A stretch of 64,000 nt of DNA from the NCBI RefSeq assembly GCF_009905375.1, contig NC_133648.1, positions 310,512,565 to 310,576,564 of the forward strand, in the 5' to 3' direction. Position numbers and translations under genes: made by a program. The DNA comes from Apium graveolens (Eukaryota; Streptophyta; Magnoliopsida; Apiales; Apiaceae). This document shows positions 25,368-36,441 of this stretch, in pieces. How positions within the stretch are numbered: position 1 is the stretch's first letter; every line of letters starts with the position of its first letter. The notes below the pieces were generated by a model. That model was not told where the DNA came from, did no database searches, and saw nothing but the letters and a program-made list of their open reading frames with translations.

Positions 25368-26578
25368 GACCATCATCTTCATCTTCATCAAGCACTACAG
25401 GAGTGTCAACAGTATTCTTGAACAAGCCCTGTTAGGAAACAATGCACCATATTTGAAAATGCACCATCAAGCAGAATTTATGAAAATGCAATAATTAAAA
25501 ATTGATAAGGAGAGTTAGATATTACCCTTAGCATTGAGTATCTTCCTCTTTTCCTGTTTCTGAAAGGAGGATTGGGAGGTGGTATTCTCTTCTTCTTCTT
25601 TTTAGGACTAATTTCAACCTCACTCTCACTGGAATCCATATTTGAACTATCTCCATTAAAACTCACATCATCTTTCTCTTCATCCCCCTCACAGTCATCT
25701 TTCCCCACTTCTTCATGTTTTCCTTTTGCTTGACACTCTTCAATCATACACTCAACTCTTTGTATTCTCTCATCAGTGTTAAATTGAGTGAAATCAAAGT
25801 CAAGCAAGTCACTGTAATTATCTTTGGCAGTGGTATAAACTTGAAGGCACTTAGTGTAAACTAACATATCCAACATGGTCCCAACATCATCATCGAAATC
25901 TAATGGATTTATAGTATCAACACATAACTCTCTCTCAGGAAGGGAAAACCACAGATCATATGAACCCTCTCCTATGCCTATTTCCTTACACATTGAGTCC
26001 AAATCAACTATTCTAAAATTTCTAAGAGAGCACATATCAAAAAATTTGCATTCCCCGTCAATGTACGCAGTAAAATCTTGACTAAACTCTCCCCCATATA
26101 ACAGTTTAATGGAGAAATTAAGTGAATAATCAGAAATAAAACCAATTTTGTATACATGTAAACAATAATATCACAACATAAACACATTGTCACAGTTAAA
26201 AAAGACCACGAATTGGACAAAAAAAACCCTAAAAACTCAGATGACAAAGTAACCCCACTTGTATAACTTATAACTGAAATTGCTAGATGACAAAGTATTT
26301 AGGGACCACCAATTGTTCAATAAACAATAGAAACCCTAAAAATCATGCATGCAAACATATTGGGTTTAATCGATACCATACAAACACTATAACCAGACTT
26401 GGAATAGAAATTAACCCCCATATTCTGGTATTTCAGCATCATCTTCCATTATTGGTGCTTCAATCACCGGGATTTCAACTCCTTTGTCCAACACTTGTAG
26501 CCAATAATCCTCTGGAACTTCATTCCAACTTATTGTTCTCAAGTTATCATCACTTACTACTCGCATACGGCCTCGCAT
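25368..26578 (-). pseudogene. PB1-like N-terminal part of a MULE-type gene (unit 3)
   Basis: Same blocks as unit 1. One difference lies at the splice acceptor of the PB1-like exon: the base next to the AG changes, so TTTCAG becomes TTTCTG on the minus strand near 26131. If the exon was ever spliced, this copy has lost that acceptor. Confidence 0.5.
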
Positions 26579-26905
26579 TTTCTCACAGATGTCTAGGGTT
26601 CACAAATTAGGGGTTTCAATTAGGGGTTCACAAATTAACGTAAATGAGAGAGTGGTTAGGTTTAATTGATATGGAGTTTGGTTTCCTGTTTTGGTTTATT
26701 TTACTCTGTTTTTTGTTTTTAATTAGTAATTGACTAAAATGCCCTCATTCCCGTTAACGTTAACGGCACAGTTGGATGGAAAAGCGCCCATGGCGTGCAA
26801 AAAGAAGCGAAAATAATTGTTCGGGGTGCAAACTGACAGAAAAAATAATATAGGCCCAAATCGAAAAAATGAAAATAATAGTAGGGTACAAACTGCCAAT
26901 TACTC
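25368..26905 (-). mobile_element. MULE-type insertion, partial (unit 3)
   Basis: Same insertion as in units 1 and 2. Confidence 0.5.
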
Positions 26906-29900
26906 TAATATTTAGTATCAGGTATTGAAAAGGATGTTTACCATTTTGTCCCAACCATAGGTCATCTAAATGAGCCTTGCAGAAAAATATAATAAGATCC
27001 TGGCTAGCTGTGACATAAATGTTCTTAAAGCTTCTACCAGGAGACCCATAAATTATATTTTAAGAAATATCTCTTGAAAATAGGTGTTAGACAACTGCAA
27101 GGTGTATTGTTATAAAGTTCATTACTATATTTTTATATAAATGAATGGTGTCTATGACTTGTGTACTGTCTACATAAAGATCAAGGACTTTGAGTAGCAC
27201 CTTCATAGTCATGCATTTTAAAGGGCTTGAGCAGCAGAGTCAATGTCTTAGACACAAGCCATCCAAAGCAAGTTAATTAGGCTCTACATATATACTCCAA
27301 GATAGACAAATAGAGAATGGCAGTGAAAAAAACCTAGCTAGCTAACCTCTTCTTCAATTTTTTTCTCCCATATACAAACATAAATATGACAATTCACATA
27401 ATCTGAATGATTTCAGTGAAAAAACCTAGATAATCTCTTTTTCTAGTTTTTTTCTCGAATATACAAACATAGACAAAAATATTTATAAAATTGAATTACT
27501 TTCGGATCACATCAGTTTTCGGTTATCGTATAATTACATCAAGTTCATATTATATTGAATTAGGTTAGGTTCAGGTTTAACTCGTAAACAAAATTATCAG
27601 AAAAAATTTCGATTAAGTTATTTTTATACAGAAATATCATCTTAAATACAAAATTTTCTGATGAAAAGATAATTTATTAACTTAAACATAGTTTAATTAA
27701 TATGAAATATAAGTTATGACTCTTTAAAATTATAACAACTAAACTAAAATTCAGTTTTATTCAATTTTTAAAATTCAGATATAGATACATATTCGATCTC
27801 GTACTTTGAGTCATATTCTGTTCAAACAATTTATTATTTGGTTTTGATCGGTTTCTGGTTACAATTACATATAATACTTCAAATTATTTTCTCTTAAATT
27901 TTCGGTTTAGATAATTTTTAGATTGTGGATCAGATTGAATTTTGGATCAGTATCGTATAATATATATCGAATAGTTTTATGAATTTTCATCTGGTTCTTC
28001 AAATCTGGACATAATTTGTTAAGCCTATTTATACACGCCTACATGATTTTCCATGTGGATTGAGGTGTGGGCTCCATTGAACTTTTCCTCCTAACAAATT
28101 TCTTGTTTATGTTTTATCCTCTAAGTAAATTCGCACTATCCTAGCACAACATGCAGGTGGAGCAAATTTCTCTTCAATAACTACGCTGTCTCTTGTATGA
28201 TGAGGCTATTTTATATTTTAGACACATATAAGTCACCTTTATTTCTTATTGGGTTATAATATTGCTTTTATTGATTCTACAAGTTGTTTGACCTTCATGA
28301 TTAATTTCGTTAATTAATTTTAATTGCATATTCTTGACTTGTTATTTAAATTTAATTTATTTCCATCTAGTTGTGTGTGACATTTTTTTTAGTTTTACCA
28401 AGGTATACCCTAGTATACTTGGATATAAGGGATATATATATTTGAAGTATGGAGATATTGAATATTAACCCATTTTTTAAAAAAATGAATGTGAAATGAT
28501 ATATATTTAGGGGTTAATTAGTGACACCCCTTAATTAAAATCAGAACTAATAACTTATTAAAAGTCACTAAAATTAAAATCAAACACCAAAAAATTAAAC
28601 ATAGATAATGACCATCCACAACCACTATTAATACTATCAATGATATCAATGTCGACCCCACCTACCCATCCGTCAACATGCCACCATCACCACCCCGTTC
28701 ACCACTATCAAACCACCATAACTACCACCCACTGCCACGAAAATTACCAAATTTAATTAAACTATACCACATCACAAGTTGTTGAATCACTAAAATAAAT
28801 GTCAATCATAAAAAATTTATCCAAATTACAAAATTTTATGTGCAAGTCACTAAATTTATCATACTATAATGATGAAACCACATCATAAAATAAAAATAAC
28901 CGTATATTTATGCCCTTAATGAATATAAGATATATATGGTGTATTTATAAAATAATGATGACTTTTTCGGAACTCTGGAAAAATGACGATTTTGAATGAC
29001 ATTTTGCGCAATTTGTGGTGTTGGGAGATGAATGTGAAGAAACAATATACGTAAATTTACACATATGTATTATATATATGATGAGATGAAATGAAGGTTA
29101 GAGGTGATGTAAAAATAAATATTTAAATTTGATGTTGATGTGCACTTGATACTAATTCTAGACATGACAAATTTGATTAGAATATATATATACCTAAGTT
29201 ACACAAAAATTTTATTTAAAAATCATTTAACATTAATGAAATAGTTTAAAATGATTATGTAGTAGAATCACATTTATCCAAAATTATTCTACAATGGTAT
29301 TAAAGTTAAAATCAATAGTTTTTTTTATCAGATTTTAAGTGATAAATATTTTATAATATTCTAATATAATTATCATTATACAGTACTATGAAATTTTATA
29401 AATTTTGAATAAATTTTTACATTTTGGGATTGCATTCTATAAGAAGGAAACATGGATAGAATTATATGGGTTCTCGATGAAATTCTGTAAAAGAGGGTTC
29501 TCTGACCTACACATAACAATAAATTATATTATAACTATTTAGGGCCTATCAATAAGTTACACATAAATAATTACTAAATTACCGAGAGTCGTAAAATTAT
29601 ATAATGTGATCACTAAATGAGTAAATGAGTGTGTTGTCATAAATATATATGTAAGTGCATTATTTAATATTAATCAATAATTATACCTATACCGATCTCG
29701 GTTGTTAGTTTGAGTTATAATATTGATTTTTATTTAATCACCAGCCCATCCAATGGAATTTGTTGTTAGTAACTAATTTCATAATTGAGGAATTAGGTAG
29801 TATTTATTGGTTAAATATGATTCTACTTATTGATTGTGCTTATTATGTTCTTGAGGTGGGTGGGAAACTCTTTTTAATATATTTAGGAGGGGTAATGAAT

Positions 29901-30201
29901 TGGAAAATTAATTATAATTCTAGTTGATTATATTATGAAATAGAATTTTACTTGGATTTAGCCGTTTATAGTTATATATTGACTGAAAGCAATATTTTTA
30001 GGAAAAATTAGACTTGATTTTCACTTATTGACAAATATAATAGATTATAAAATTTTACAAATATATTTTCTTTTGAAATTTTTCGTATTTATTAAAATTT
30101 TATATATGATTTAATAAAAGATGGTGATCAACACAAGTTAGACCATGACCGAAGCTTCAGATGAAAGCATTGTTACAAGTCAGTAGTGTGTTTATATCAC
30201 T

Positions 30202-30929
30202 AAGCTTCTTTAGTTCGACCAAACATGGACCAAGCTACAACGTTGAGCAGTGTATATCTCACGACTGCGTTCTTCATCATAAAAGATAGAAGTGATGTCT
30301 TTTAGTGCATCTTTAACAGTGCTCTTGATTTCAGTTTTTTATTGGCTTGCTTAAGCTAGACCTTCTACCGCTGCACTTGCATTCTTTTACAACACTGGTG
30401 TTACCAGAATTTATATGTTAAGAATCGGCAGTGTGTGCGAACGTGGTGTATTCATATTTAACATCAAGTATTTAAAAGGATTTTTATTACCAATTTGTGC
30501 CGACCATAGGTCAAACTAGCCATGCAGAAAAAATAATAAGATCCTGGAATGTGTGACATAAATGTTCTTAAAGTTTTTACCAGGAATAATCGGGTGTTGT
30601 GAAGAAAAATGAACATTGATGGTGTCATAGATCAGCTCAGACGTCAGAACCTGTACATTAAAATTTCCAACTATTACAAGTTACAAAGGGAAATAGAGAA
30701 GAGAACATGCATGTTATTATAAAGGAAATAAGTATATACATCAAGAATTAGCAGATTTTCGTTCTCCTGCTTGACCAGCACCTTTTCTTCGAACACTCCA
30801 ATAAAATTTACTCTTTTGTGAAGTAGGTATAATTGAAGGATTTAAGAACACATCCATCTTTTAGTGAATGAAACTTAAGAGGGGCATGTCTTCTGGCTCT
30901 GGTGTAAATCAACATCATTAATCCCCGGT
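30202..30929 (-). pseudogene. WD40-protein gene fragments, second block (unit 3)
   Basis: As in units 1 and 2 but seven bases longer near 30554-30575, where it keeps the GACATAAATGTTCTTAAAG version also present in the first block at about 3409. Confidence 0.6.
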
Positions 30930-32148
30930 TGTATGTCAAGAAGATGTGTCAAAGTGTTATTGGTGGCAGTTACAGCACCAAATTATTCAAAAAAGTGTAC
31001 TTTACTAGTACATATACATAACATTTATATTCTATGAAATATCTGTTGAAAATAGGCGTTAGACAACTAAAAGGTCTTGTTATAAAGTTCATCCAAGATG
31101 TTGTTAAACAAGCTGTTTGATACGGTGATAATACTTAGGGTAGGGCAGTAGATTTAAACCAAGTTAATACCTTCCACGTGGATAATTTATTAATTTCATT
31201 TAGTTTATTACTATATTTATATATAAATGGATAGTGTATATCTTATGTATTCCAAGATCAAGGACTTGGAGTTACTCGTTCAAGGTCATGTGTTTTAAAT
31301 GGGATTAAGAGAAAGTTCAAGAGTGTCCTAGGAGAAATCCTATAAATATTATAAAATATAATCTCTTGATGATTTAAAACAAGGTTTTTGCAAATCAAAT
31401 CCAACAACATGCCTTCTTTCTTGCCTTATTATTAAAATAACAATATATTAAAATAATAATGGGGGGCAAATGAAAATGGTGAGAAGGAAGTGATGTTCGA
31501 AAAAAGGGGGAAACAAATATTTTATTGATAGAAATAGTATAGGGCATGTAAAATGGTGATTTATAAATAAGGGCCGATACAAGCCCTAATTTAGGCAACC
31601 ATTAAACAACTTCTTAATCGAGCAAGAAAGATTAACCTGTAGCCCTCAAAAGTGTTATACAACTCGAATCCAGCCAAGTTTTACACCAACCGAGCCTTAT
31701 TTTACACAAATTGAACCCTAAATTTGTAACTATATTTTCAATTAAATTTGAGTTTTTTCATCTTTTGATTCATGTGTGTGTGTATTTGTTCGTTATTTAT
31801 GTGATATGTGGTTTTGCCGATATATTTGTGCTAATATTCTCGCAAATCTTTTAGTAATATTGTTTTAAATGATTTATGAGGACTAATTTATGAGGTAGTT
31901 GTGTAATTTCTGAAATACAGTTGAGTGCGCGACTGCAATTTTAGGTGTATATGAGTTTTACCTGATCTAAATAAATTCTCGAGAACAAATACATTTCGCT
32001 TCTTCATTTCGACTCTGTTATTTCTTTCCTTGACACAAAAAAAGAAGAAAGGATTATATAATGTAAAATAATAAAAAGATCAGTAATTTTATTTGTAGGT
32101 ATTTGTATACCGAGGTTCGTAAGAGAAAAAAGAAGAAAGGATTATATA

Positions 32149-32761
32149 ATGTATGCATTTATTGATCCAGCGGCCATTTGTAAGCTCAATGATGATTTTC
32201 AAGCTTATATTTTCGCATATTCAAAATGTCTCATAATAATAAGTAAGTTCTAGCGTTTTCATAAGTACATATTATATTAGTAGAACATGTCTCTATATTT
32301 TTTAAATTCTAATTTTTATTTATTTAAAATTAAAACAATTATCATTGGATTTTGATAATGATTTGGGAATCGGAAATCTTCATTCTCAACCCTTGGCTCA
32401 TCTGACAAATTTTCCAAAATTGGAGCAGCATTAACGCGGTAATATTTATTAAACTATTTTTTATATATGTATGATGTCTATTTTATTTAGGATTTTTTAG
32501 ATTTGACGCTACTGCATACTAATTCCAAGGCGGTTAGATCTTATAATGCTAAAAAGGGATTGGTCAACAATAACCCCAAGGTTAAGAACCTTAGTTTAAC
32601 TATTAATTTATGCACATTTCTATTTAGTAGGGTTTTTGTGTAAATTCTTTCTATTTTGAGAATGATTGATTGTTAATTTTTTGTTGAATTAGGGATCCCC
32701 GAAACAACCGGGTGATGAAGTGCAATTCGAGGCTCTTCAATATGTCCAAGAGTTTGTTTAA
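32149..32761 (+). pseudogene. CACTA Ulp1-like remnant (unit 3)
   Basis: Copy of the unit 1 remnant with one extra G near 32632 between exon pieces. The same catalytic-cysteine loss. Confidence 0.6.
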
Positions 32762-33256
32762 TTTTCATCTGTGACAAGGGAACAATATTTGATCAGTACA
32801 TTGTTGGATAGTTGGTCTTTTGGCTGGTTACTGTTTTGCAGGTACTTGTAGTCTGGTACTTGTAGTCTTGATCTGGTACTTGTAGTCTTGATTTGCTTCT
32901 TTAGTCTTCTACTACGTATTGTTGGTTGGTGTTTGATATGGACACATTATGGATGGATTGTTGATATGTAAGAAATAATTTACGTAATTGGACTAGTTAT
33001 GGAAGATGAAGTATGTAAGGTATTGTTGAAATGATAGTTAACGCGCTAATTATGCTTTTGAGATATATGCGACCATATTATGGATACTTTGCAATGTTTT
33101 AACTTTTGTTTTATGTTAGTGCTAGTTTTGGAGCTTGTTAGCTTTAAATTTTTTTGTACTTTTGTATCTTTGGAAAGTTTTGGTTTATGATTGGTGAATT
33201 TCAGTTTTGGTATGGATCATTTGTTAATTTGGCTAGTTGAATATTTAAATATTACA

Positions 33257-33592
33257 CATCACTTAAAATGTGCAAACCGATGTCTATGATAAGAAAAAAC
33301 AACAATTACAATGTGTTATTTTGTGCCGAAAACGGATGTAAGTAATAATCAATAACATCGGGTAAAAGAATTACAGATTGATGTTAAAGCTAAAAGACTA
33401 CGGCTCTGAACCGATGTTTTTGTTAATTAAAAAAAATCCAATCTTTTTTACATCAGTCATGCACCGATGTCTATTATAATCAATATAACATCGCTCATAT
33501 TAGACAACTGTTGTAAAAGACCAATATATACATCACATTTTTTAGGAAACTGATGTCTATATAGCCATTTCATATCGGCTCTCTATGGGCAT
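33257..33592. repeat. CACTA subterminal repeats (unit 3)
   Basis: Copy of the unit 1 cluster with one extra A near 33297. Confidence 0.65.
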
Positions 33593-33776
33593 GACGTGAA
33601 TTCTTATTATAAATATCATTTTTCTGAAATATACCATGTAACAGGTTATAATCACAGTGTGTATGATATGTTTAAATTGTTTATAATCTCTTAACTATGC
33701 ACAATTAAAAAGCTATAAAAACCTTATTTAAGGTGAAATACATCAGTTTTTAATAAATAAATAATGTGTGTAAGGT

Positions 33777-34175
33777 CCACACACTTATTGTTTCGTTCCT
33801 TAATGTCAGGAATAATATGGTGTTGTGACGAATAATGAACATTGATGGCGTCATAGATTTAGTTCTCTTCACCTCTATCAGCTCAGACGTGAGAACCTGT
33901 ACATAAAAATTTCCAGCTATTAGAAGTTACAAAGGGAAATAAAGAGGAGAACATGCATATTATTATAAAGGAAATAAGTATATACATCAAGAATTCATAA
34001 ATTTTTGTTCTCCTTCTTGACCATCACCTTTTCTCGGAATACTTCAATAAAATTCACTCTTTTGTGAAGTAGGGGATAATTGAAGAATTTAAGAACACAT
34101 CCATCCTCTATGAAATGAAACTTAAGAGGGACATGTCTTATGGCTTTGGTATAAATTAACATCATTAATCCCCAG
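33777..34175 (-). pseudogene. WD40-protein gene fragments, third block (unit 3)
   Basis: Copy of the unit 1 block with a few base changes outside the main coding motif (33916, 33997). Internal stop retained. Confidence 0.65.
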
Positions 34176-35086
34176 CTGTATGTCAAGAAGATGTGTCAAA
34201 GTGTTATTGATGGCAGTTACCGCAACAAATTATTCAAAAAAGTGTATTGTATTAGTACATATACATAACATTTATATTCTAAGCAATATCTGTTGAAAAT
34301 AGGTGTTAGACAACTATAAGGTGTTGTTATAAAGTTCATCCAAGTTATTGTTAAACAAGTTATTTGATAGGGTGTCAACACGTAGTGCAGTACATATAAA
34401 CCAAGTTAATACCTTCGGTTTGGACGATATATTAATTTCATTGAGTTTATTACTATATTTATACATAAATGGATGGTGTCTATGACTTGTGTATTCCAAG
34501 ATCAAGGACTTGAAGTTATTGGTTCAAGGTCATATTTAAAGGGATTAAGAGAAAGTTCAAGAATGTCCTAGAAGATATCATATAAATATTACAAAATATA
34601 ATGTCTTCGTGATTTAAGGCAAGATTTTTGCACATCAAATCCAACAACATGCCTTATTTTTTTCCTTACTATTAAAAACAATATATATAAATAATAATTG
34701 GGGAAAAATGAAATTGGTGAGGAGGAAGTAATGTTCAAAAAAAGAGAGAAACAAATATTTTATTGATAGAAATAGTAGAGGGCATGCAAAGTAATGCTTT
34801 ATAAATAAGGCACATCATAAATGTCCTAGTATTTTAAGGCACCACTAGGACATTGTTGGAGAATGCCTCAAAATTTAGTTTAGGACAACAATTTAGACCA
34901 CTCTTGGACTTGCTCTAACATCAGAGTCAATGTATTAGACACAAGCCATCTAAAATGAGTCAATTAGGCTCTACATATACTTATATAAATATATAAATAA
35001 AACTTCTATATAAATATATATACATATATAAATAATACTTATGTAAATATACTTATCTAAAAATTTGGTTCTAAAATATATGTGTA

Positions 35087-35091
35087 TATGA
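35087..35091 (+). repeat. Left target-site duplication of copia (TATGA)
   Basis: TATGA directly before the 5' LTR, matched by TATGA at 42393-42397 directly after the 3' LTR. Five bases is the usual length for copia elements. Confidence 0.95.
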
Positions 35092-35398
35092 TGTTAGAAA
35101 ATTAGGATTTTAGAGCTTAATTTAATTATGTTCTTGATGTTAATCCTAAAATCTAATGATTGGAAATTGTTCAATGATATTTGAACTTAAATTTTCATGT
35201 ATGGTTTTAAGAATTTTCTTAATGAAATCCATATGAAATGAGAGTTGAAAGTAGCTTGGAAAAGCTTGGAAAAATTTGAGAATGTTTGTCCCACATTGAA
35301 ATAAATAAAGGAGGTTGTGTGCTTTATATGGTATTACCCACATAAGTAGTATACAACTACTAAGGTGTATGATGGTCCATTGTGTTGTTGTGTGCTTC

Positions 35399-35525
35399 AC
35401 GCGCACACACACACGCGCGCGCCCCGCCCCGCCACGCCACGCCACACACCGGACCGGACCGGGTCGAAGGGCGATTTGGGCGAACGTCTCGGCGTCTCGC
35501 GTACGCGATGCGACCTGGGCGAGGA
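35399..35525 (+). other. CG-rich island with alternating CA/CG tract in the LTR
   Basis: CACACACACGCGCGCG followed by CCGCC/CACGC repeats and a TCTCGCGTACGCGATGCG stretch, set in otherwise AT-rich DNA. The same island is in the LTR pieces at 11837-11963 and 23639-23765. The 3' LTR copy (41388-41514) has several CG to TG/CA changes, as expected where cytosines are methylated. Alternating purine-pyrimidine runs can adopt Z-DNA; no function is shown. Confidence 0.7.
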
Positions 35526-35659
35526 TTTTATTTATTTGAGAATTAATTTTAATTCGAATTTATTTATTAGTGATTGGATTATTATAAATTGTTGGGCTTA
35601 GTCTAAATACCTTGAACCTGGACAAATAATATAATCTGATCTGTAACTGATGAATAAAA

Positions 35660-35766
35660 TCAGAACTTAAGTTCTGATATGATATCTCAGAACTTAACTT
35701 AAGTTCTGATATCAGAACTTAACTTAAGTTCTGATCTCAGATTAGAAATTAACTTAAGTTCTGATA
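35660..35766 (+). promoter_or_regulatory. Palindromic repeat cluster in the LTR U3
   Basis: Four copies of a roughly 24-bp element whose core is the perfect palindrome AGAACTTAAGTTCT (35662) or its longer form with AACTTAACTTAAGTT (35689, 35714, 35744), linked by GATATC-like spacers. It is about 150-250 bp upstream of the TATA box, a plausible place for enhancer repeats. The tandem-unit junction breaks at the start of the third copy. Equivalent cluster in the 3' LTR at about 41649-41757. Confidence 0.6.
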
Positions 35767-35908
35767 ATAATGTGGGTTTTAATGGGTGTTAATGTGAAAA
35801 GCTGTTACAAGTAATTTAAATTCAAAATCTGATCAGTTTTGATTTTTTTTTAATGAAGCAGTTTAGTTCAGACATTAAGTGTCTGGACAATTTCATTTTT
35901 TCCTCTCC

Positions 35909-35916
35909 TATAAATA
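35909..35916 (+). promoter_or_regulatory. TATA box of the copia promoter
   Basis: TATAAATA with a following AGAGG. Transcription would start near 35938-35945 (ACACAACATTC), placing U3 at about 850 bp and leaving about 460 bp of R plus U5. Conserved in the 3' LTR at 41899. Confidence 0.75.
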
Positions 35917-36129
35917 GAGGTTAAAGTGAATGTATTATATACACAACATTCTCTTCTCTTCTCTTCAACCTCTCTGCATTTCTCTCCCAAAAGTCCCGAA
36001 GTGCTGATATTTTTCGACGACTGAGGTGCTGGTCGAAGTGGAGCTTTTGTTGCTGCTGTTAACATAAACTCCGAGCTGTTTTATCCTGGTGGAGATATTG
36101 TGCGTATCCCAAACGCAGCAGGTAGGGGC

Positions 36130-36145
36130 AATATTCTCTTCAAGA
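36130..36145 (+). other. LTR leader segment complementary to the primer site
   Basis: AATATTCTCTTCAAGA, perfectly complementary to 36405-36420. It lies about 190-205 bases into the predicted transcript, just after a CAGGTAGGGG stretch. The 3' LTR has the identical 16 bases at 42119-42134. A second, shorter complementary stretch (TTCTCTTCAA, 10 bases) lies near the predicted transcript start at 35959-35968, within a CT-rich run. Confidence 0.85.
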
Positions 36146-36404
36146 GCAGCCAGGACTTCGAGCAAGGCCTGGTGACTCAGCTGTGATCATTTTTCTTGGT
36201 ATTTTGTATCTGTGAACATTTATTTCAGTCACTGTTAAAAGCTATGGTTTCAAGCACATCTTTCTTTCTCTCTTCGTTATTTCAGTTACTGATTTTGTTT
36301 ACCTGCATGTTTTGTTTTGTTAACTGTGGTCTTGGCCTAAACTTGCTAAATTCTTTATACACTTGCTTCTATGTTGCTATATTTGTTAGTGAGATTTACA
36401 ACAT

Positions 36405-36420
36405 TCTTGAAGAGAATATT
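36405..36420 (+). promoter_or_regulatory. Candidate self-primer binding site
   Basis: Reverse transcription of LTR elements normally starts on a tRNA annealed just inside the 5' LTR, and that site usually begins TGG. Here, one base after the LTR end (36403), the sequence is TCTTGAAGAGAATATT. It does not begin with TGG and does not match the plant initiator-Met tRNA site TGGTATCAGAGC. It is the exact complement of 36130-36145, and the primer's 3' end would point into U5, the right polarity. Known precedent: the yeast Tf1 element primes with the 5' end of its own RNA. Use of this mechanism here is inference. Confidence 0.55.
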
Positions 36421-36441
36421 AGTTATATAGAATTTAGCATA

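Larger units (their letters stand above)
23964..35091 (+). repeat. Tandem unit 3 of the 11.8-kb array
   Basis: Third unit, offset from unit 1 by +23604, then +23611, then about +23560. It differs more from units 1 and 2 than they do from each other. It has a 51-bp deletion at 31788 (the sequence equivalent to 8188-8238 is missing). At 30554-30575 it keeps a longer segment that matches the related block at 3409-3431 and so looks ancestral. It also has roughly a dozen single-base changes. Instead of a clipped LTR it is followed by the complete copia element. Its non-coding stretches hold nothing beyond what is listed for unit 1. Confidence 0.93.
35092..36403 (+). repeat. 5' LTR of copia
   Basis: 1312 bp, starting TGTTAG and ending ACAACA. 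It contains a CG-rich, CA/CG alternating patch (about 35399-35525), a cluster of palindromic AGAACTT repeats (35660-35766), a TATA box at 35909, a pyrimidine-rich leader start (35950-35990) and the segment complementary to the primer site (36130-36145). An open frame from 36196 runs through the LTR end into gag. Confidence 0.97.

Noticed and set aside
36404..36425. A conventional tRNA primer site
   Set aside because: The sequence does not begin TGG and does not match the plant initiator-Met site TGGTATCAGAGC. I cannot exclude an unusual tRNA fragment without a search.
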